The position numbers and the translations under genes were made by a program. The notes below the pieces were generated by a model. It did not search any database. It worked only from the letters and a program-made list of their open reading frames with translations, and was not told the DNA's origin. Below are positions 18,299 through 28,215 of a DNA stretch of 64,000 nucleotides, in pieces. Numbering within the stretch: the stretch's first letter is position 1; every line of letters starts with the position of its first letter. The DNA is from Marinobacter sp. LQ44. GTDB lineage: Bacteria > Pseudomonadota > Gammaproteobacteria > Pseudomonadales > Oleiphilaceae. The DNA lies in the NCBI RefSeq assembly GCF_001447155.2, contig NZ_CP014754.1, positions 1,240,001-1,304,000 on the forward strand, in the 5' to 3' direction.

Positions 18299-18323
18299 CC
18301 GGCACTGTCGCCAGCAGTGCCGG
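18299..18323. terminator. Hairpin after the DUF3185 gene
   Basis: Perfect 9-bp stem CCGGCACTG / CAGTGCCGG with a 7-nt loop, 39 bp after the stop codon. No T-run follows, so termination is only suggested. Confidence 0.4.
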
Positions 18324-18457
18324 GCAACCTAGTGTGTATTACCTAATTCCCTTCAATAAACTTCCTACGCCTGCTTACCAAGCCAATCCAAGAACAACAT
18401 CGCTTCCGTGAGCGCAGTAACCCATGGACATCTATTGATACAACGGAGTGTTGTTCT

Positions 18458-19678
18458 ATGCGCACTATTGCACGAAAGAAAACCCTTACCCTTCTGTTCT
18501 CCCTCGTTCTGATCGCCGCCTGTACCGCAACCATCAAGCCCGAGTGGACCGCCCTGTATAACCACAAAGCCAACGTGGAACCCGATCGCCTGACCTGGCT
18601 GGAAGATCTTTCGGTCAACAGCTACGGTGATGTCATGGTCGCAGGCACGACCATTCGCACCGGTCTGGCTAATCGAGTGCAGGATATTCTGCTTGTCCGT
18701 TACTCCGATAACGGCCAACGGCTCTGGGCGGTCGATTTCGATCTGGCCACCGGGAACTACCGCAGTGACGACAGCGCCCTTGCCATGGTCATTGATGGCC
18801 AGGACAACGTGTACATCCTCGCCAATCAGTTCAAGGTTCTCGATGAAAATACGTCGTCCGCCGGCGCCTGGCTGATCAGTGCTGATGCCAATGGCAACGA
18901 ACGCTGGCGCCAGAAGCTCAGTGACAGCAGCGAAATGCGCGCGTTGAGTCTCAGCAATGACAAGCTTTACGTAACCGGGCCCAACACCCAGATATTCAAT
19001 CTGGAAGGCACGCCTCTTCTAGGCGTCGAGCATCCGGAGCATACCGCGCACTCGGTAACCGCCAGTGCCAACGGTAATTTCGTCGTTGCCAGCGGCCAGG
19101 CTGTCAGCCTGTTCAACGCAAACGGAGAGCAACTGTGGCAGCAAACCGGTGTAACCGGTGAGTACCCGGCCGGCGAAGTCATCTTCACCATGAACGGAGA
19201 CATCGTGGCGACCAACCTGCTGGCAGACAACGGCGGCGCCCGCATCTCCCGCTACACGCCGGCCGGCGACAAGCTGTGGACCAGAACCTTCGGCGCGGCT
19301 TACAAGAGTTACGGCTTGCCCGGGCCAGCCCTGGTGTTCGAAGACTATCGTGGCGACCTGCTGCTGACGTCTTCCAACTCTGATGGTCACCGTATCGTTA
19401 AACTCGACAGTGCCGGCAGGACCGCCTGGAATAAAACATCGCGCAACGGGATCATTAAAGATGCCGCCTTGAAAGGGTCTGACCTGTTTGTGGTTGGCAG
19501 TGGTTTCAACGCCAAGTACGAAAGCGACGGCAGCCGGGTGGCGGAATCAAAAGTAGACCGGAACGTGCAGATTACCACCGGCAGCGTTGCCATTGATGGC
19601 AACAAGCTTTACGCCGGCTACAGTGCCGAGAGCAACGGCAGCTTTGCACTCCACCTGTCACAGTATCTGGACCGTTAA
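18458..19678 (+). CDS. Lipoprotein with predicted beta-propeller repeats
   Basis: 406-aa exported lipoprotein: basic N-terminus, hydrophobic stretch, and lipobox LIAAC near residue 22. The mature part has repeating Gly/Trp blade-like segments (GQRLWAVDFD, GNERWRQKL, GEQLWQQTG, GDKLWTRTFG, GRTAWNKTS) spaced about 45-60 residues apart, as in PQQ- or WD-like propellers. No catalytic motif is seen. It stands alone, and the role is unknown. Confidence 0.75.
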   Translation: MRTIARKKTLTLLFSLVLIAACTATIKPEWTALYNHKANVEPDRLTWLEDLSVNSYGDVMVAGTTIRTGLANRVQDILLVRYSDNGQRLWAVDFDLATGNYRSDDSALAMVIDGQDNVYILANQFKVLDENTSSAGAWLISADANGNERWRQKLSDSSEMRALSLSNDKLYVTGPNTQIFNLEGTPLLGVEHPEHTAHSVTASANGNFVVASGQAVSLFNANGEQLWQQTGVTGEYPAGEVIFTMNGDIVATNLLADNGGARISRYTPAGDKLWTRTFGAAYKSYGLPGPALVFEDYRGDLLLTSSNSDGHRIVKLDSAGRTAWNKTSRNGIIKDAALKGSDLFVVGSGFNAKYESDGSRVAESKVDRNVQITTGSVAIDGNKLYAGYSAESNGSFALHLSQYLDR

Positions 19679-19722
19679 CAATTGCAGGGACTGAACGGAA
19701 TAGCCGACTGCGATGCAGCCGG

Positions 19723-20421
19723 CTACCACAGCCCCTCAAGATACCGCAGCCCGGAAAGCTGGGCCATTTGCCGTTGAATCCAGTCGACCCGCTCCTGCAC
19801 ATAGGCCGACGGAGAGTTCACACTCAAGACCTTCGGGTTTGGTAAAACAGCGGCCAGGCGTGCGGCCTGGGCCTGGGAAAGATAACGTGCCGGCTTGCCG
19901 AAATAGGCCTGGCTGGCCGCTTCCACACCGTAGATGCCCGGGCCGAATTCCGCGATATTCAGATACACCTCAAGCACTCTCCGCTTGGGCCAGAGGCCGT
20001 CGATGGTCACGGCCAGGCCCGCGTCAATGGCCTTGCGAGCAAAGCTGCGCCCGTTCCACAGAAACAGATTCTTGGCGGTTTGCTGGGTGATTGTGCTGGC
20101 GCCCCGCAGCCCCTCCCCCGCCTTGTACTCCGACACAGCCTTGCGGATAGCATCCACATCCACGCCACGATGATGGGGGAACCGTTGATCTTCACTGGCC
20201 ACCACCGCCAGCGGCATCCACGGAGAAATATCCGACAGCGGCACCCACTCATGCCGTAACGGCCGGGGCGGGTTATCGAGTTGATACGCCAGCATAAACG
20301 CCGACGTGGGAGGGTTCACAAAGCGGAACAGCAGAATAGCCAGCAACAGCAGTGCGATAACGACACCGAGCGCGATCGCCACCAGACGCAAAGATGTGCG
20401 AACAAAAGACCTCTTGGCCAT
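19723..20421 (-). CDS. mtgA: Monofunctional biosynthetic peptidoglycan transglycosylase
   Basis: 232-aa inner-membrane glycosyltransferase (GT51) that polymerises lipid II into glycan strands. One N-terminal membrane helix is followed by the family motifs VASEDQRFPHHRGVD (catalytic Glu), RGASTITQQTAKNLFLWNGRSFARK, and EVYLNIAEFGPGIYGVEAASQAYFGKPA. There is no transpeptidase domain, and the length matches E. coli MtgA. Confidence 0.95.
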   Translation of the reverse strand: MAKRSFVRTSLRLVAIALGVVIALLLLAILLFRFVNPPTSAFMLAYQLDNPPRPLRHEWVPLSDISPWMPLAVVASEDQRFPHHRGVDVDAIRKAVSEYKAGEGLRGASTITQQTAKNLFLWNGRSFARKAIDAGLAVTIDGLWPKRRVLEVYLNIAEFGPGIYGVEAASQAYFGKPARYLSQAQAARLAAVLPNPKVLSVNSPSAYVQERVDWIQRQMAQLSGLRYLEGLW

Positions 20422-20528
20422 AACCAGAACCTACCCACCGCCATTGGCTGAACACGAACAAACAGGCCGTACATGTTAGCCGACACGACAGGCTTTGGCG
20501 GTTACCATCTGGAAAGGCCGCGGTAAGC

Positions 20529-22268
20529 TCAACAAGCAGCAATAAACCGTCCATAACCCATCTCCCGCCCTAACGCGGGAGCCAGCTGTTCGTCATCCAC
20601 CGCCAGCTTGCCGTTGATAATCACAGTTTTCACGATACCGGGATTACGGTTAACCAGTCGTTGAAGGTCGAAATTCTCCATGTCACCCCAGTGCACCTGC
20701 TCCAAGTTCTGGTTAAATCCTGACGGGTCCAGCACCACCACGTCGGCCCTGTCTCCCTCCCGGATTTTCCCGGCCTCGATGCCAAACCAGTCGGCCTGGT
20801 CTCCGGTCAGGCGATGAACGGCCTGCTCCATGGTCATGATCGGGTCGCCTTCCTCAATGGATTCGTGCACCAGCTTCAGCATGCGCAGCGGCAGGTTGTA
20901 GAACGCCATATTGCGGATATGAGCGCCGGCGTCGCTGAAGGTAATGAGCGAGCGGGGGTCTTTGACGATCCGCTTGAGCACCTGTTTCCGATGGTTACCC
21001 ACGGTGGTGTACCAGCGAATTTTCTTACCGAACTCCACGACCAGGTCCAGGAACAGGTCCACCACGTGCACACCCCGGGCTTTGGCCACTTCCTCGAAGT
21101 TCTTGCCGATCAGGGATTGGTCCGGGCAGTCGATGATCATGGCGTCACCAAAGTCTCGCTGCCACACCCTCGGGCTTAGTTTTTCGCCATAGAACTTACG
21201 GAACTTACGCCGGTACGCTTCGTCTTTCAGGAGCTGGTTGCGCTCAACCGCGTCTTTCAGGTCCAGGGCCATTTCGCCGGCACCGAATTCCTCAAAAAAC
21301 ACCACATCGATGCCGTCTGCATACACCGTGAACGGCGTGGGCAGCACCTGCCAGCGGAAATCCCCCCGTAACGCATTGGTAAACACAGAGGTTAGCCGGG
21401 TCAGGTTGGTGAGGTAGGCACTGCCTTTAAGATCCATTTGACTGATCAGTGTGGTCTTCAGGGGACGGCGCAACCAGCCCAGGCATTCGCGCACGTACTG
21501 CAGAATCTGTAGCGGCGTGGCGGCATTCGGAGCGCCCTGATGCACCCGGTTATACTGGCGCACCAGCTTGTTCAGGCGCGCCACCTCTTTCCATTTGGCG
21601 TAGGTGCTGGGCAGGCTCTTGGACCATTCCCGGTCGCCATCCACCTTGTCCCATTTCAGGCACATGGTGGAGAGCCCCAGGAAGCCTTCATCCAGGGCCT
21701 CTTTGAGTAACCTTTCCATGGTTTGCATTTCTTCTTCGGTGGGCTGAATCGCCAGGTCAGTGGCCCGGCTGAGTCCCATCACCCCTACCCGCAGGTCACT
21801 GTGCCCCAGAAAACTGATCACGTTTGGCCCCAACGGCACCTGTTTGACATGTTCCACCCATTGTTTGGGGGTAGACCAGGTTTTGTGTTCCTTCAGAATC
21901 GGCAGCACCCGTTCCCGGGGCACGGTTTCCACCCGGGTGAAAATGTCGGAAGCGTCCTCATACTCACTGCAGATCATGCTCAGGGAACAGCTGCCCACCA
22001 GCACGGTGGTTACACCATGGCGCACGGATTCAGACAAGCTGGGGCTTACGAGAAGCTCGGCATCATAATGAGTGTGGGTATCCAGAAACCCCGGCGTCAC
22101 CCATTTGCCCGAGGCATCAATCACGCGATCCGCCTCAGCATGATCGACGGCCTCATCAGTGACCCTGGCAACTCGGCCATCCTTGATCGCCAGATTGCGG
22201 ATGGAAGACGGGGCGCCGGTGCCATCGAAATAGCGGCCACCTTCAATAATGAAGTCGTAGTGAGCCAT
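20529..22268 (-). CDS. N-acyl-D-amino-acid deacylase family amidohydrolase
   Basis: 579-aa metal-dependent amidohydrolase. It begins MAHYDFIIEGGRYFDGTG, with the metal-binding HTHYDAE motif near residue 66, VTTVLVGSCSLSM, and a C-terminal composite beta-sandwich end containing REGDRADVVVLDP. The start with an AAGGGAAC box fits the family. Members hydrolyse N-acyl-D-amino acids; related annotations include dihydroorotase-like enzymes, so the substrate is uncertain. No neighbouring racemase or transporter. Confidence 0.85.
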   Translation of the reverse strand: MAHYDFIIEGGRYFDGTGAPSSIRNLAIKDGRVARVTDEAVDHAEADRVIDASGKWVTPGFLDTHTHYDAELLVSPSLSESVRHGVTTVLVGSCSLSMICSEYEDASDIFTRVETVPRERVLPILKEHKTWSTPKQWVEHVKQVPLGPNVISFLGHSDLRVGVMGLSRATDLAIQPTEEEMQTMERLLKEALDEGFLGLSTMCLKWDKVDGDREWSKSLPSTYAKWKEVARLNKLVRQYNRVHQGAPNAATPLQILQYVRECLGWLRRPLKTTLISQMDLKGSAYLTNLTRLTSVFTNALRGDFRWQVLPTPFTVYADGIDVVFFEEFGAGEMALDLKDAVERNQLLKDEAYRRKFRKFYGEKLSPRVWQRDFGDAMIIDCPDQSLIGKNFEEVAKARGVHVVDLFLDLVVEFGKKIRWYTTVGNHRKQVLKRIVKDPRSLITFSDAGAHIRNMAFYNLPLRMLKLVHESIEEGDPIMTMEQAVHRLTGDQADWFGIEAGKIREGDRADVVVLDPSGFNQNLEQVHWGDMENFDLQRLVNRNPGIVKTVIINGKLAVDDEQLAPALGREMGYGRFIAAC

Positions 22269-22395
22269 AGCGGTGTTCCCTTTCACTGGTGTTGTTATTA
22301 TCAGGGCATTGGCCAGAATCAAATGCGATGCAGTGTCTGGCCTGAGACTAATCAGGATAGCTCAAGCGCGGACGATTATCGCCGCAAAACAGGTC

Positions 22396-22860
22396 TCAGA
22401 GTATCAACGTCAACCCGCCGGTAAACAGCGCGAGCAGAATCGACAACCCTATCAGCGTCTTCCAGGGGAATGGCGGTGGTGTTGGCTCAACGGCCAACTG
22501 TTGCTCCAGGTACGTTCTCAGTAATGCGGTGTTACGGGTATTGGCTTTGTAGATGGCATCGAAAGCATCCCCCACCACCGGTAACAAACCACCCACAAAA
22601 TCGATAATCATATTGCGCCGCATGCGTCGCTTTACGGATTTGCTTGCGCCAACCCGATGCGCTTCGATCAGGACATAACTCGACAACACCAAGCCTACGA
22701 AGTCTCCCACCACCGGCACCAGCCCAATCACGGCTTCGACGCCAAACTTGAAGCGGGTAAAGGGAATGCCAATGCTGCTGTCCATCAAACGGCTGAACCT
22801 ATCCAGCCGCTTCAACGTAGCCCGCTGCTGGGCTTCAGTGGGTTGCTTCGCCATGCTCAC
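22396..22860 (-). CDS. DUF4112 membrane protein
   Basis: 154-aa protein with the DUF4112 signature: LDRFSRLMDSSIGIP, then GLVPVVGDFVGLVLSSYVLIEAHRVG and DFVGGLLPVVGDAFDAIYKAN, with three hydrophobic segments including a C-terminal helix. ATG codons at 22860 and 22854 are both possible. It is the start of a run of little-known genes on the same strand, but a 73-bp gap and the DUF3010 gene lie on its other side. Function unknown. Confidence 0.82.
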   Translation of the reverse strand: MSMAKQPTEAQQRATLKRLDRFSRLMDSSIGIPFTRFKFGVEAVIGLVPVVGDFVGLVLSSYVLIEAHRVGASKSVKRRMRRNMIIDFVGGLLPVVGDAFDAIYKANTRNTALLRTYLEQQLAVEPTPPPFPWKTLIGLSILLALFTGGLTLIL

Positions 22861-22890
22861 TCCAAACGCCGTTCTGCGGATAACGCCCCA

Positions 22891-23322
22891 TTACTTCGCC
22901 ATCAATCCAACATAGGCTGCGGTGAAGGCGGTTTCCTGGAAGGCTTTCAAACCGGTCGCTTCAAAATGAATGGGCAGCGGGTTGGCGGCCAGCGTAGATT
23001 TGATCAGAGCAGGAGGCAGCAACCTGACATCCAGATCCGGGTCGGCAATCAGCTGTATCGTCGCCTCCAGTTTGAAGCTGATGGCTCCGCCGGCAAACTT
23101 GCCTTTGGGCATGCGCTCCTTGATCGCGACACGGGTTACCTCGTGCTCTGCCATCAGTTCCGCGAACGCCGCCTGGAACTGCTTCAGGTCTTCGCGGGTG
23201 TGGTTTTTAACCAGCGATAGCTTGCGCACCTTGCATTCCGGCAAGCTGATCAGCCCCCGATCCAGTTTCAGCAAACACAGCACTGCGTCGCTCGCGGTAA
23301 GTTCAACGCCACAAATAATCAT
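22891..23322 (-). CDS. DUF3010 family protein
   Basis: 143-aa soluble protein beginning MIICGVELTASDAVLCLL, typical of DUF3010, with IKERMPKGKFAGGAISFKLE in the middle. Some members resemble RNase H-like folds, but no activity is known to me. It lies 28 bp downstream of the SEC-C protein gene and is probably cotranscribed with it. Confidence 0.82.
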   Translation of the reverse strand: MIICGVELTASDAVLCLLKLDRGLISLPECKVRKLSLVKNHTREDLKQFQAAFAELMAEHEVTRVAIKERMPKGKFAGGAISFKLEATIQLIADPDLDVRLLPPALIKSTLAANPLPIHFEATGLKAFQETAFTAAYVGLMAK

Positions 23323-23350
23323 AATATTGCTCTCTTTGCTCGCCGCACCT

Positions 23351-23695
23351 TCAGCCACAGCACTTTTTGAACTTCAAGCCACTACCGCAACTGCACGGGT
23401 CGTTACGAGACGGCGTTTTCGTGGTGACGACCGTCGCAACCTTGTTCAGAAGTACCGTCAGCTCGGCGATGGATTCAACCGCACCCTCGCGGTCGTCTAC
23501 CGTAATGTTGGCGTGTAGCCCGGCCTCGGCCACCTGGGCTTCGATCTCTTGCTTGCGTGCCTCACTGGTGACCACCAGCGTTAGCGGAAATTTCTTGCTG
23601 CCGCTTTTCTGACTGGCCTTGGTCTTGAACCCGCCGTAATCGGTGTGATGCTGACGAGCATCCTGCCGGCCTTTATAAAAGAACTTGTCTGACAT
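23351..23695 (-). CDS. SWIM/SEC-C metal-binding motif protein (PBPRA1643 family)
   Basis: 114-aa protein whose C-terminus PSRNDPCSCGSGLKFKKCCG is a SEC-C zinc-binding motif (CxC...CC), as at the end of SecA. The N-terminal region MSDKFFYKGRQDARQHHTDYGGFKTKA is characteristic of the PBPRA1643 family. AGGAT box present. Function unknown; the metal motif suggests binding to RNA or the secretion machinery. Confidence 0.85.
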   Translation of the reverse strand: MSDKFFYKGRQDARQHHTDYGGFKTKASQKSGSKKFPLTLVVTSEARKQEIEAQVAEAGLHANITVDDREGAVESIAELTVLLNKVATVVTTKTPSRNDPCSCGSGLKFKKCCG

Positions 23696-23865
23696 GCTGA
23701 TATCCTGGTGAACGGAAGATAGCCAGAAGCCAGTACAACGCCTGCAGCCGCTGGGCGGAGACGTTTTAGCACGCTTGTGGCGTCGAATATATAGGCAGAA
23801 GCGGAAGTCACTCCGTTAAAGCAGCAAATCCAGTAAGGAAGACTGGCAGACCATCTGTGCACGCA

Positions 23866-24576
23866 TCAACTCAAGAGCCGCTCCTTCGCCTCATTGATAC
23901 GTGCCGCCAGATAATTACTACCGCCACGGTCCGGATGCATTTTCTGCATCATCCGGCGATGGGCCTGAACAATCTCTTCCTCGCTGGCGCCGGGTTGCAG
24001 GCCAAGGATATCCAGCGCTTCGGCCTCGGTAAGCGGGCCGCCCGCCCGTGACTGCTGGCCGGAGGCACCGCCAGCGGTATCGCCCTGATCATCCGCGCGC
24101 CAGGAATCACCAAACCGGCGGTCCAGATAGGTTTCCAGCAAGCGGGCAGAGTCTTCGTCTTCCATACGACAGTACTGCAGAAGCTCAAGAAATTCGCTCT
24201 CGCTCAGATCCGACAACGCTCGCCCGGCCATTGGGCCTTTCAGAACCTTGCCGCTCATGGTTCCGGAATCGTGGTCCAGGCTCATTTCCAGGATATCGCT
24301 GGCGACCCGGGATTGATTACCCGTTTTCGCCTGGCCACCGCCCGGTAGGTTCCCAGTCAGTATTGACGGCAACACCCTGCGCAACAGCGGGTAAAGAAAC
24401 GCCAATAACGCGAACAGAAAATGCAGCCGGCCGGTCACTGCCATCACCAGCACCAAACCGGTACCCGCAAACAAAGCCAGTTTGATAATCGCCGGTTTGC
24501 GTTGACTGGCCGGCTGGCTGCGCAGCCAGACCCACGCAACAACCGTTAACACAATAACCAACAGCGTTAGTGGCAC
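23866..24576 (-). CDS. Membrane-anchored J-domain protein
   Basis: 236-aa protein with two N-terminal membrane helices (about residues 2-15 and 28-65) and a C-terminal J-domain (TEAEALDILGLQPGASEEEIVQAHRRMMQKMHPDRGG) whose HPD motif would stimulate an Hsp70 ATPase. The topology resembles DjlA/Tim14-type membrane J-proteins. No zinc finger. DnaK is the presumed partner. Together with the VWA neighbour it may form a quality-control pair, which is speculative. Confidence 0.85.
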   Translation of the reverse strand: MPLTLLVIVLTVVAWVWLRSQPASQRKPAIIKLALFAGTGLVLVMAVTGRLHFLFALLAFLYPLLRRVLPSILTGNLPGGGQAKTGNQSRVASDILEMSLDHDSGTMSGKVLKGPMAGRALSDLSESEFLELLQYCRMEDEDSARLLETYLDRRFGDSWRADDQGDTAGGASGQQSRAGGPLTEAEALDILGLQPGASEEEIVQAHRRMMQKMHPDRGGSNYLAARINEAKERLLS

Positions 24577-24614
24577 TCAGATACTCCGGGTTCTCTCAGC
24601 CTACTCAGCAAGTG

Positions 24615-25310
24615 CTAGCGAATTTGCTGAGTCAGGCGTTTCACTTCCGCAGAACTACGGCTGGAAAAATCCTCCAGGGCTTTCGCTCCCCCGGAAGCAT
24701 AGACCGCAACAGCCGCCATAAGATCCTTCAGTACCTGTGGGCTGTTCCGATCGAAAGGTACGTAGGCACCACCAGACAACTTGCTGACCTGCTGGAACAC
24801 CGCCTTGGCGTGGGGATCGTGCCCCTCGTGGAACATGAACACCGGCGTTCGCAACAGGCCCAGTTCGCCCGCGGAGTGGCAAAGCTCATCCACAGGCTCC
24901 TCGCAACAATCGCCGATAAACACCACGGCTTTTACTGCTTTTGCCCGGGTTTCCTTCACCGCATGGGCCAACACCCGGCTAATCTGGGTGCGGCCACCCA
25001 GGCAAGACACGCCGTTCATAAGGTTCAGCAGCTGGCCGGTCTCATTCACAAACCTGGTCGCCTTGAACTCACCAAAGCCACGGTAATAACACAGCTGAAT
25101 GGCCAGGCCGCCCAAATCCTCGGTAGCCATGAATAGCTCACTCTGCAAATGGCAGGCCTGATCCCAGGTTGCCTCCCGGCTGGCGGTGGCATCCAGAGCG
25201 AAGATCAGGCGCCCCTCGCCACCCCCCTTCGCGGGCAGCGTGCGAACCTGGTGGATAAACTGGTCGATGGCCTGTTTATCGGATTTGGTACGTAGCTCTT
25301 TATCAGCCAT
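24615..25310 (-). CDS. VWA-domain-like protein
   Basis: 231-aa soluble protein resembling a von Willebrand A fold: GRLIFALDATASREATWDQA, where DATAS stands for the MIDAS DxSxS, then GGRTQISRVLAHAV and KAVVFIGDCCEEPVDEL. It lies 38 bp upstream of the J-domain gene on the same strand. Substitution of Ala-Thr in the MIDAS is unusual. Function unknown. Confidence 0.72.
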   Translation of the reverse strand: MADKELRTKSDKQAIDQFIHQVRTLPAKGGGEGRLIFALDATASREATWDQACHLQSELFMATEDLGGLAIQLCYYRGFGEFKATRFVNETGQLLNLMNGVSCLGGRTQISRVLAHAVKETRAKAVKAVVFIGDCCEEPVDELCHSAGELGLLRTPVFMFHEGHDPHAKAVFQQVSKLSGGAYVPFDRNSPQVLKDLMAAVAVYASGGAKALEDFSSRSSAEVKRLTQQIR

Positions 25311-25336
25311 AAGCCTCCGCCACCTTCCATTCGGAA

Positions 25337-25723
25337 CTAGAATGAGCTGGACATCACCTCTTGCAGGTCACGCTTGAGTTCTTCCGCAGGGGTAATCCAT
25401 AACTCACCCTCACCACCGGGGAAGACACCCACTTCCAAGCCGTCCCGGGTTAAACCTGGCACCCACTTCTTGAAGAAGTCCGGCAGAGAAACCGCCTTCG
25501 GTGAGAGGTCGCCGGAATCCTTGGCGTAATCCGCCGCAAACTCAGTTCCCGGCCAAACCGGTAGATACCCTACACCGTCCTCTTCCGAAACAATTTTCAG
25601 AAACTGGTTATCGGCATTGATCAGAATCCAGATTTCGCGCTCGTCGGCAACGGCATCCAGAAAGTAGTCATACCGTTCCTCGCCATCCATCTCAAGAATC
25701 TGGGCCAAGGGGTTATCGCTCAT
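25337..25723 (-). CDS. DUF2750 domain-containing protein
   Basis: 128-aa soluble acidic protein with the DUF2750 pattern (ERYDYFLDAVADEREIWILIN, then VGYLPVWPGTEFAADYA and LEVGVFPGGEGELWITPAEEL). The start at MSDNPLAQ has a GGAG box. It is first in a same-strand run with the VWA and J-domain genes, 26 bp apart. Function unknown. Confidence 0.8.
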   Translation of the reverse strand: MSDNPLAQILEMDGEERYDYFLDAVADEREIWILINADNQFLKIVSEEDGVGYLPVWPGTEFAADYAKDSGDLSPKAVSLPDFFKKWVPGLTRDGLEVGVFPGGEGELWITPAEELKRDLQEVMSSSF

Positions 25724-26630
25724 GAAAACTCCATTATAGGGAACCAATACCGGTTTCACCGCCCGAAGCGGCTATGCATATACTGAAGCCTATCAGGAAA
25801 GACAGCACGCTGCCTGAACAGCCGCTATGGTTAGTGTACAGCCCGAGCGATAGCACGCCCTATGGTATTCCGCGAATCCGGTGCCCGAACCAGACATCAT
25901 GCACTAGCAGCGCAAGTAATTGCGACAGCCATAGTGTTATTCGCAATCGCGTTGCCCGGTCCGGCCAGTGCTGCCGGCACCCTCTACCTGCAGTATCGGC
26001 ATTGGCAGCCATATAGCTGGCCCAATGACGAGCCCACCGCCAAAGACATTAGCCGCTCCCAGCGGGGCCTGGGCTGGCGATACCAGGGCGCAACCTCCAC
26101 CGTGAGCCTCGACTACGATTACCAGCCGCTTCGCATTCGCACGGGCACTCCGGCCCACAACGGCCACCTGCATCGGCTGACATTCGGGGGCGATTGGCAA
26201 CACAACCTTTATCACCTGGAGACTGAGGTGGGCGTCGCCGGCAGCTCCAATATGTTCAAACACCAGGACTTCCACCGCCAGGTGCTCAATGGCCGCCTCG
26301 CTGTGTTCAGGGCCTGGCACGAGGGCTCAGACCTGAGCGTGGGTGTTGGCGGCGATCATCGCTTCGGTTCGTTCCGCTGGCTGCCGCGGTTGAGATGGGC
26401 GCAGTCCACGGATTACGGTCACTGGCAGGTGGACCTGCCTGTTCTGGCGCAGTGGCAAAGCCCGGACCAGAGCTGGGGCGTTCGGATGGAGCGCGCGGGC
26501 GACCGCTGGGCCACACTCGACAAGTCCCGCGAGGTTGAAAGCGCGCTGTATCTTCGGGAATGGCGGGCGGAACTAAGCTACCGGCTCGGCTTTGGCCATG
26601 ATTCTTGGCCTGCGGTTTTGCTGGGGCTAG

Positions 26631-28215
26631 GAGTCTGCGCGGCAGAAGCCCGTTTCTGGCATAATAAACCGAAAATTTTTCGGCAACAGGACGTCTGATG
26701 GGAACCACTTTCCGCCCGTACTCGCCCGACCAGGAATTGCTCCTTCCCCCAAGCCTGAACGAGTGGCTGCCTGATGGCCACCTGGCCTATTTTGTCAGTG
26801 ATGTTGTCGAGGAGCTGGATTTGAGTGCGTTTTACGCCCGCTACGAAGGCAACGGTCGGCGTAACTCGCCGTTCGATCCGCGGATGATGCTGAAGGTTCT
26901 TATTTACGCCTACGCCACCGGCGTATTCTCCTCACGCAAGATTGCCCGGAAGTTGGAGGAAGACGTCGCCTTTCGGGTTCTGGCTGCGGGTAATTTTCCC
27001 AAGCACCGCACGATCTGTGATTTCCGCAAACACCATCTGGTCGCCTTCAAGGCCATCTTCATTCAAGTCGTACGGATTGCCCGGGAGGCGGAGCTGATCA
27101 CGCTGGGAACACTGGCGATTGATGGCACAAAGATTCGGGCTAATGCCAGTAAGCACAAGGCCATGAGCTATGGCCGCATGGGCGAGGAAGAAGATCGTTT
27201 ATCGAAAGAGATCGATGGGCTATGTCGTCAGGCCCGTCGAACGGATGAGTCGGAAGATCGGCAGTTCGGCCCGGACCAGCGGGGTGATGAGCTACCTGAG
27301 GAGTTGCAGTACCGACAGGCGCGACTGGACAAGATCCGCGCTGCCAAGGAGAAGTTGGAAGCGGATCAGAAAGCGCGGGATGCCGCCAAAGGCCGGCACC
27401 CGGACGATGACCGCCGCCCACCCCGCGGTGGCCGGAACTTCAAGCGAGATTACGGGGTGCCGGACGACAAAGATCAAAGCAACTTTACCGACCCGCAAAG
27501 CCGGATTATGAAAACGGCGGATGGGTTCCAGCAATGCTACAACGGCCAGTTGGCCGTGGACGGTGAATTCCAACTGATTGTCGCTAATCATCTGGGCAGC
27601 AATGCCAGTGATCAGGGGCGCCTGATACCGCTACTGGATGACGTGAAAGACATCCTGAAAACCTATCCGAAACAATGCCTGGCCGATGCCGGTTACCGTA
27701 AAGAAGACGACTTACAGTCCCTGGAGGACAAAAGGATCGACGGTTATGTTTCGCTGCGTCGGGAAGGGAAAAAGAGCGCAGAGATAGACGCGAGCGGTTA
27801 TCCAGCCACGTCACGGATGGCCGAGAAGCTGGCCACCGCGACGGGGCGTTCGGTTTACGCCCGGCGCAAGCATCTGGTTGAGGCGGTTAATGGCTGGATC
27901 AAGCATATTCTGGGCTTCCGGCAGTTCAGCCTGAGGGGGCTTAATGCCGTGCAAGGCGAATGGGATCTGGTCTGCCTGTCGCTTAACCTCAGGCGGATGA
28001 GTTCGCTGATGAGGCTGACATAGGCGATCTGAGGCGGCGTGCTGGGCCGTGCTGAGTGGTCGGGCTACGGTTGTGAGCTTGCCTATAACCGTCTTGATTG
28101 CCTGAATAGAAAATCGTGACTCTATCCGGTTGGATACTGCGCCTATACTCTCGGGCACAACCGTGATTCGGCGCGGCGGAGGCACTTGCTCAAAACACTT
28201 CTGCCGCGCAGACTC
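26631..28215 (+). mobile_element. IS1182-family insertion sequence
   Basis: 1585-bp element bounded by 18-bp perfect inverted repeats (GAGTCTGCGCGGCAGAAG at 26631-26648 and its complement at 28198-28215) and flanked by CTAG on both sides (26627-26630, 28216-28219). Because CTAG is palindromic, the duplication could also be read as insertion within a palindrome. It encodes one transposase in the same direction as the interrupted gene, and about 190 bp after that gene hold nothing recognised. Intact ends and frame suggest a recent insertion. Confidence 0.9.
26698..28023 (+). CDS. IS1182-family transposase
   Basis: 441-aa DDE transposase. The N-terminal region FRPYSPDQELLLPPSLNEWLP and PRMMLKVLIYAYATGVFSSRKIARKLEED is typical of the IS1182/IS1380-like transposase DUF772 domain. 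DGTKIRANASKHKAMSYGRM contains the first catalytic Asp, and the C-terminal VEAVNGWIKHILGFRQFSLRG the last acidic residue. The ATG overlaps the stop of the truncated barrel frame (TGATG), so translation may be coupled to that gene. Confidence 0.93.
   Translation: MGTTFRPYSPDQELLLPPSLNEWLPDGHLAYFVSDVVEELDLSAFYARYEGNGRRNSPFDPRMMLKVLIYAYATGVFSSRKIARKLEEDVAFRVLAAGNFPKHRTICDFRKHHLVAFKAIFIQVVRIAREAELITLGTLAIDGTKIRANASKHKAMSYGRMGEEEDRLSKEIDGLCRQARRTDESEDRQFGPDQRGDELPEELQYRQARLDKIRAAKEKLEADQKARDAAKGRHPDDDRRPPRGGRNFKRDYGVPDDKDQSNFTDPQSRIMKTADGFQQCYNGQLAVDGEFQLIVANHLGSNASDQGRLIPLLDDVKDILKTYPKQCLADAGYRKEDDLQSLEDKRIDGYVSLRREGKKSAEIDASGYPATSRMAEKLATATGRSVYARRKHLVEAVNGWIKHILGFRQFSLRGLNAVQGEWDLVCLSLNLRRMSSLMRLT

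Noticed and set aside
26669..26683. Hairpin at the left end of IS1182
   Set aside because: CCGAAAA-T-TTTTCGG has too small a loop to form a stable hairpin; it is a DNA palindrome at most.
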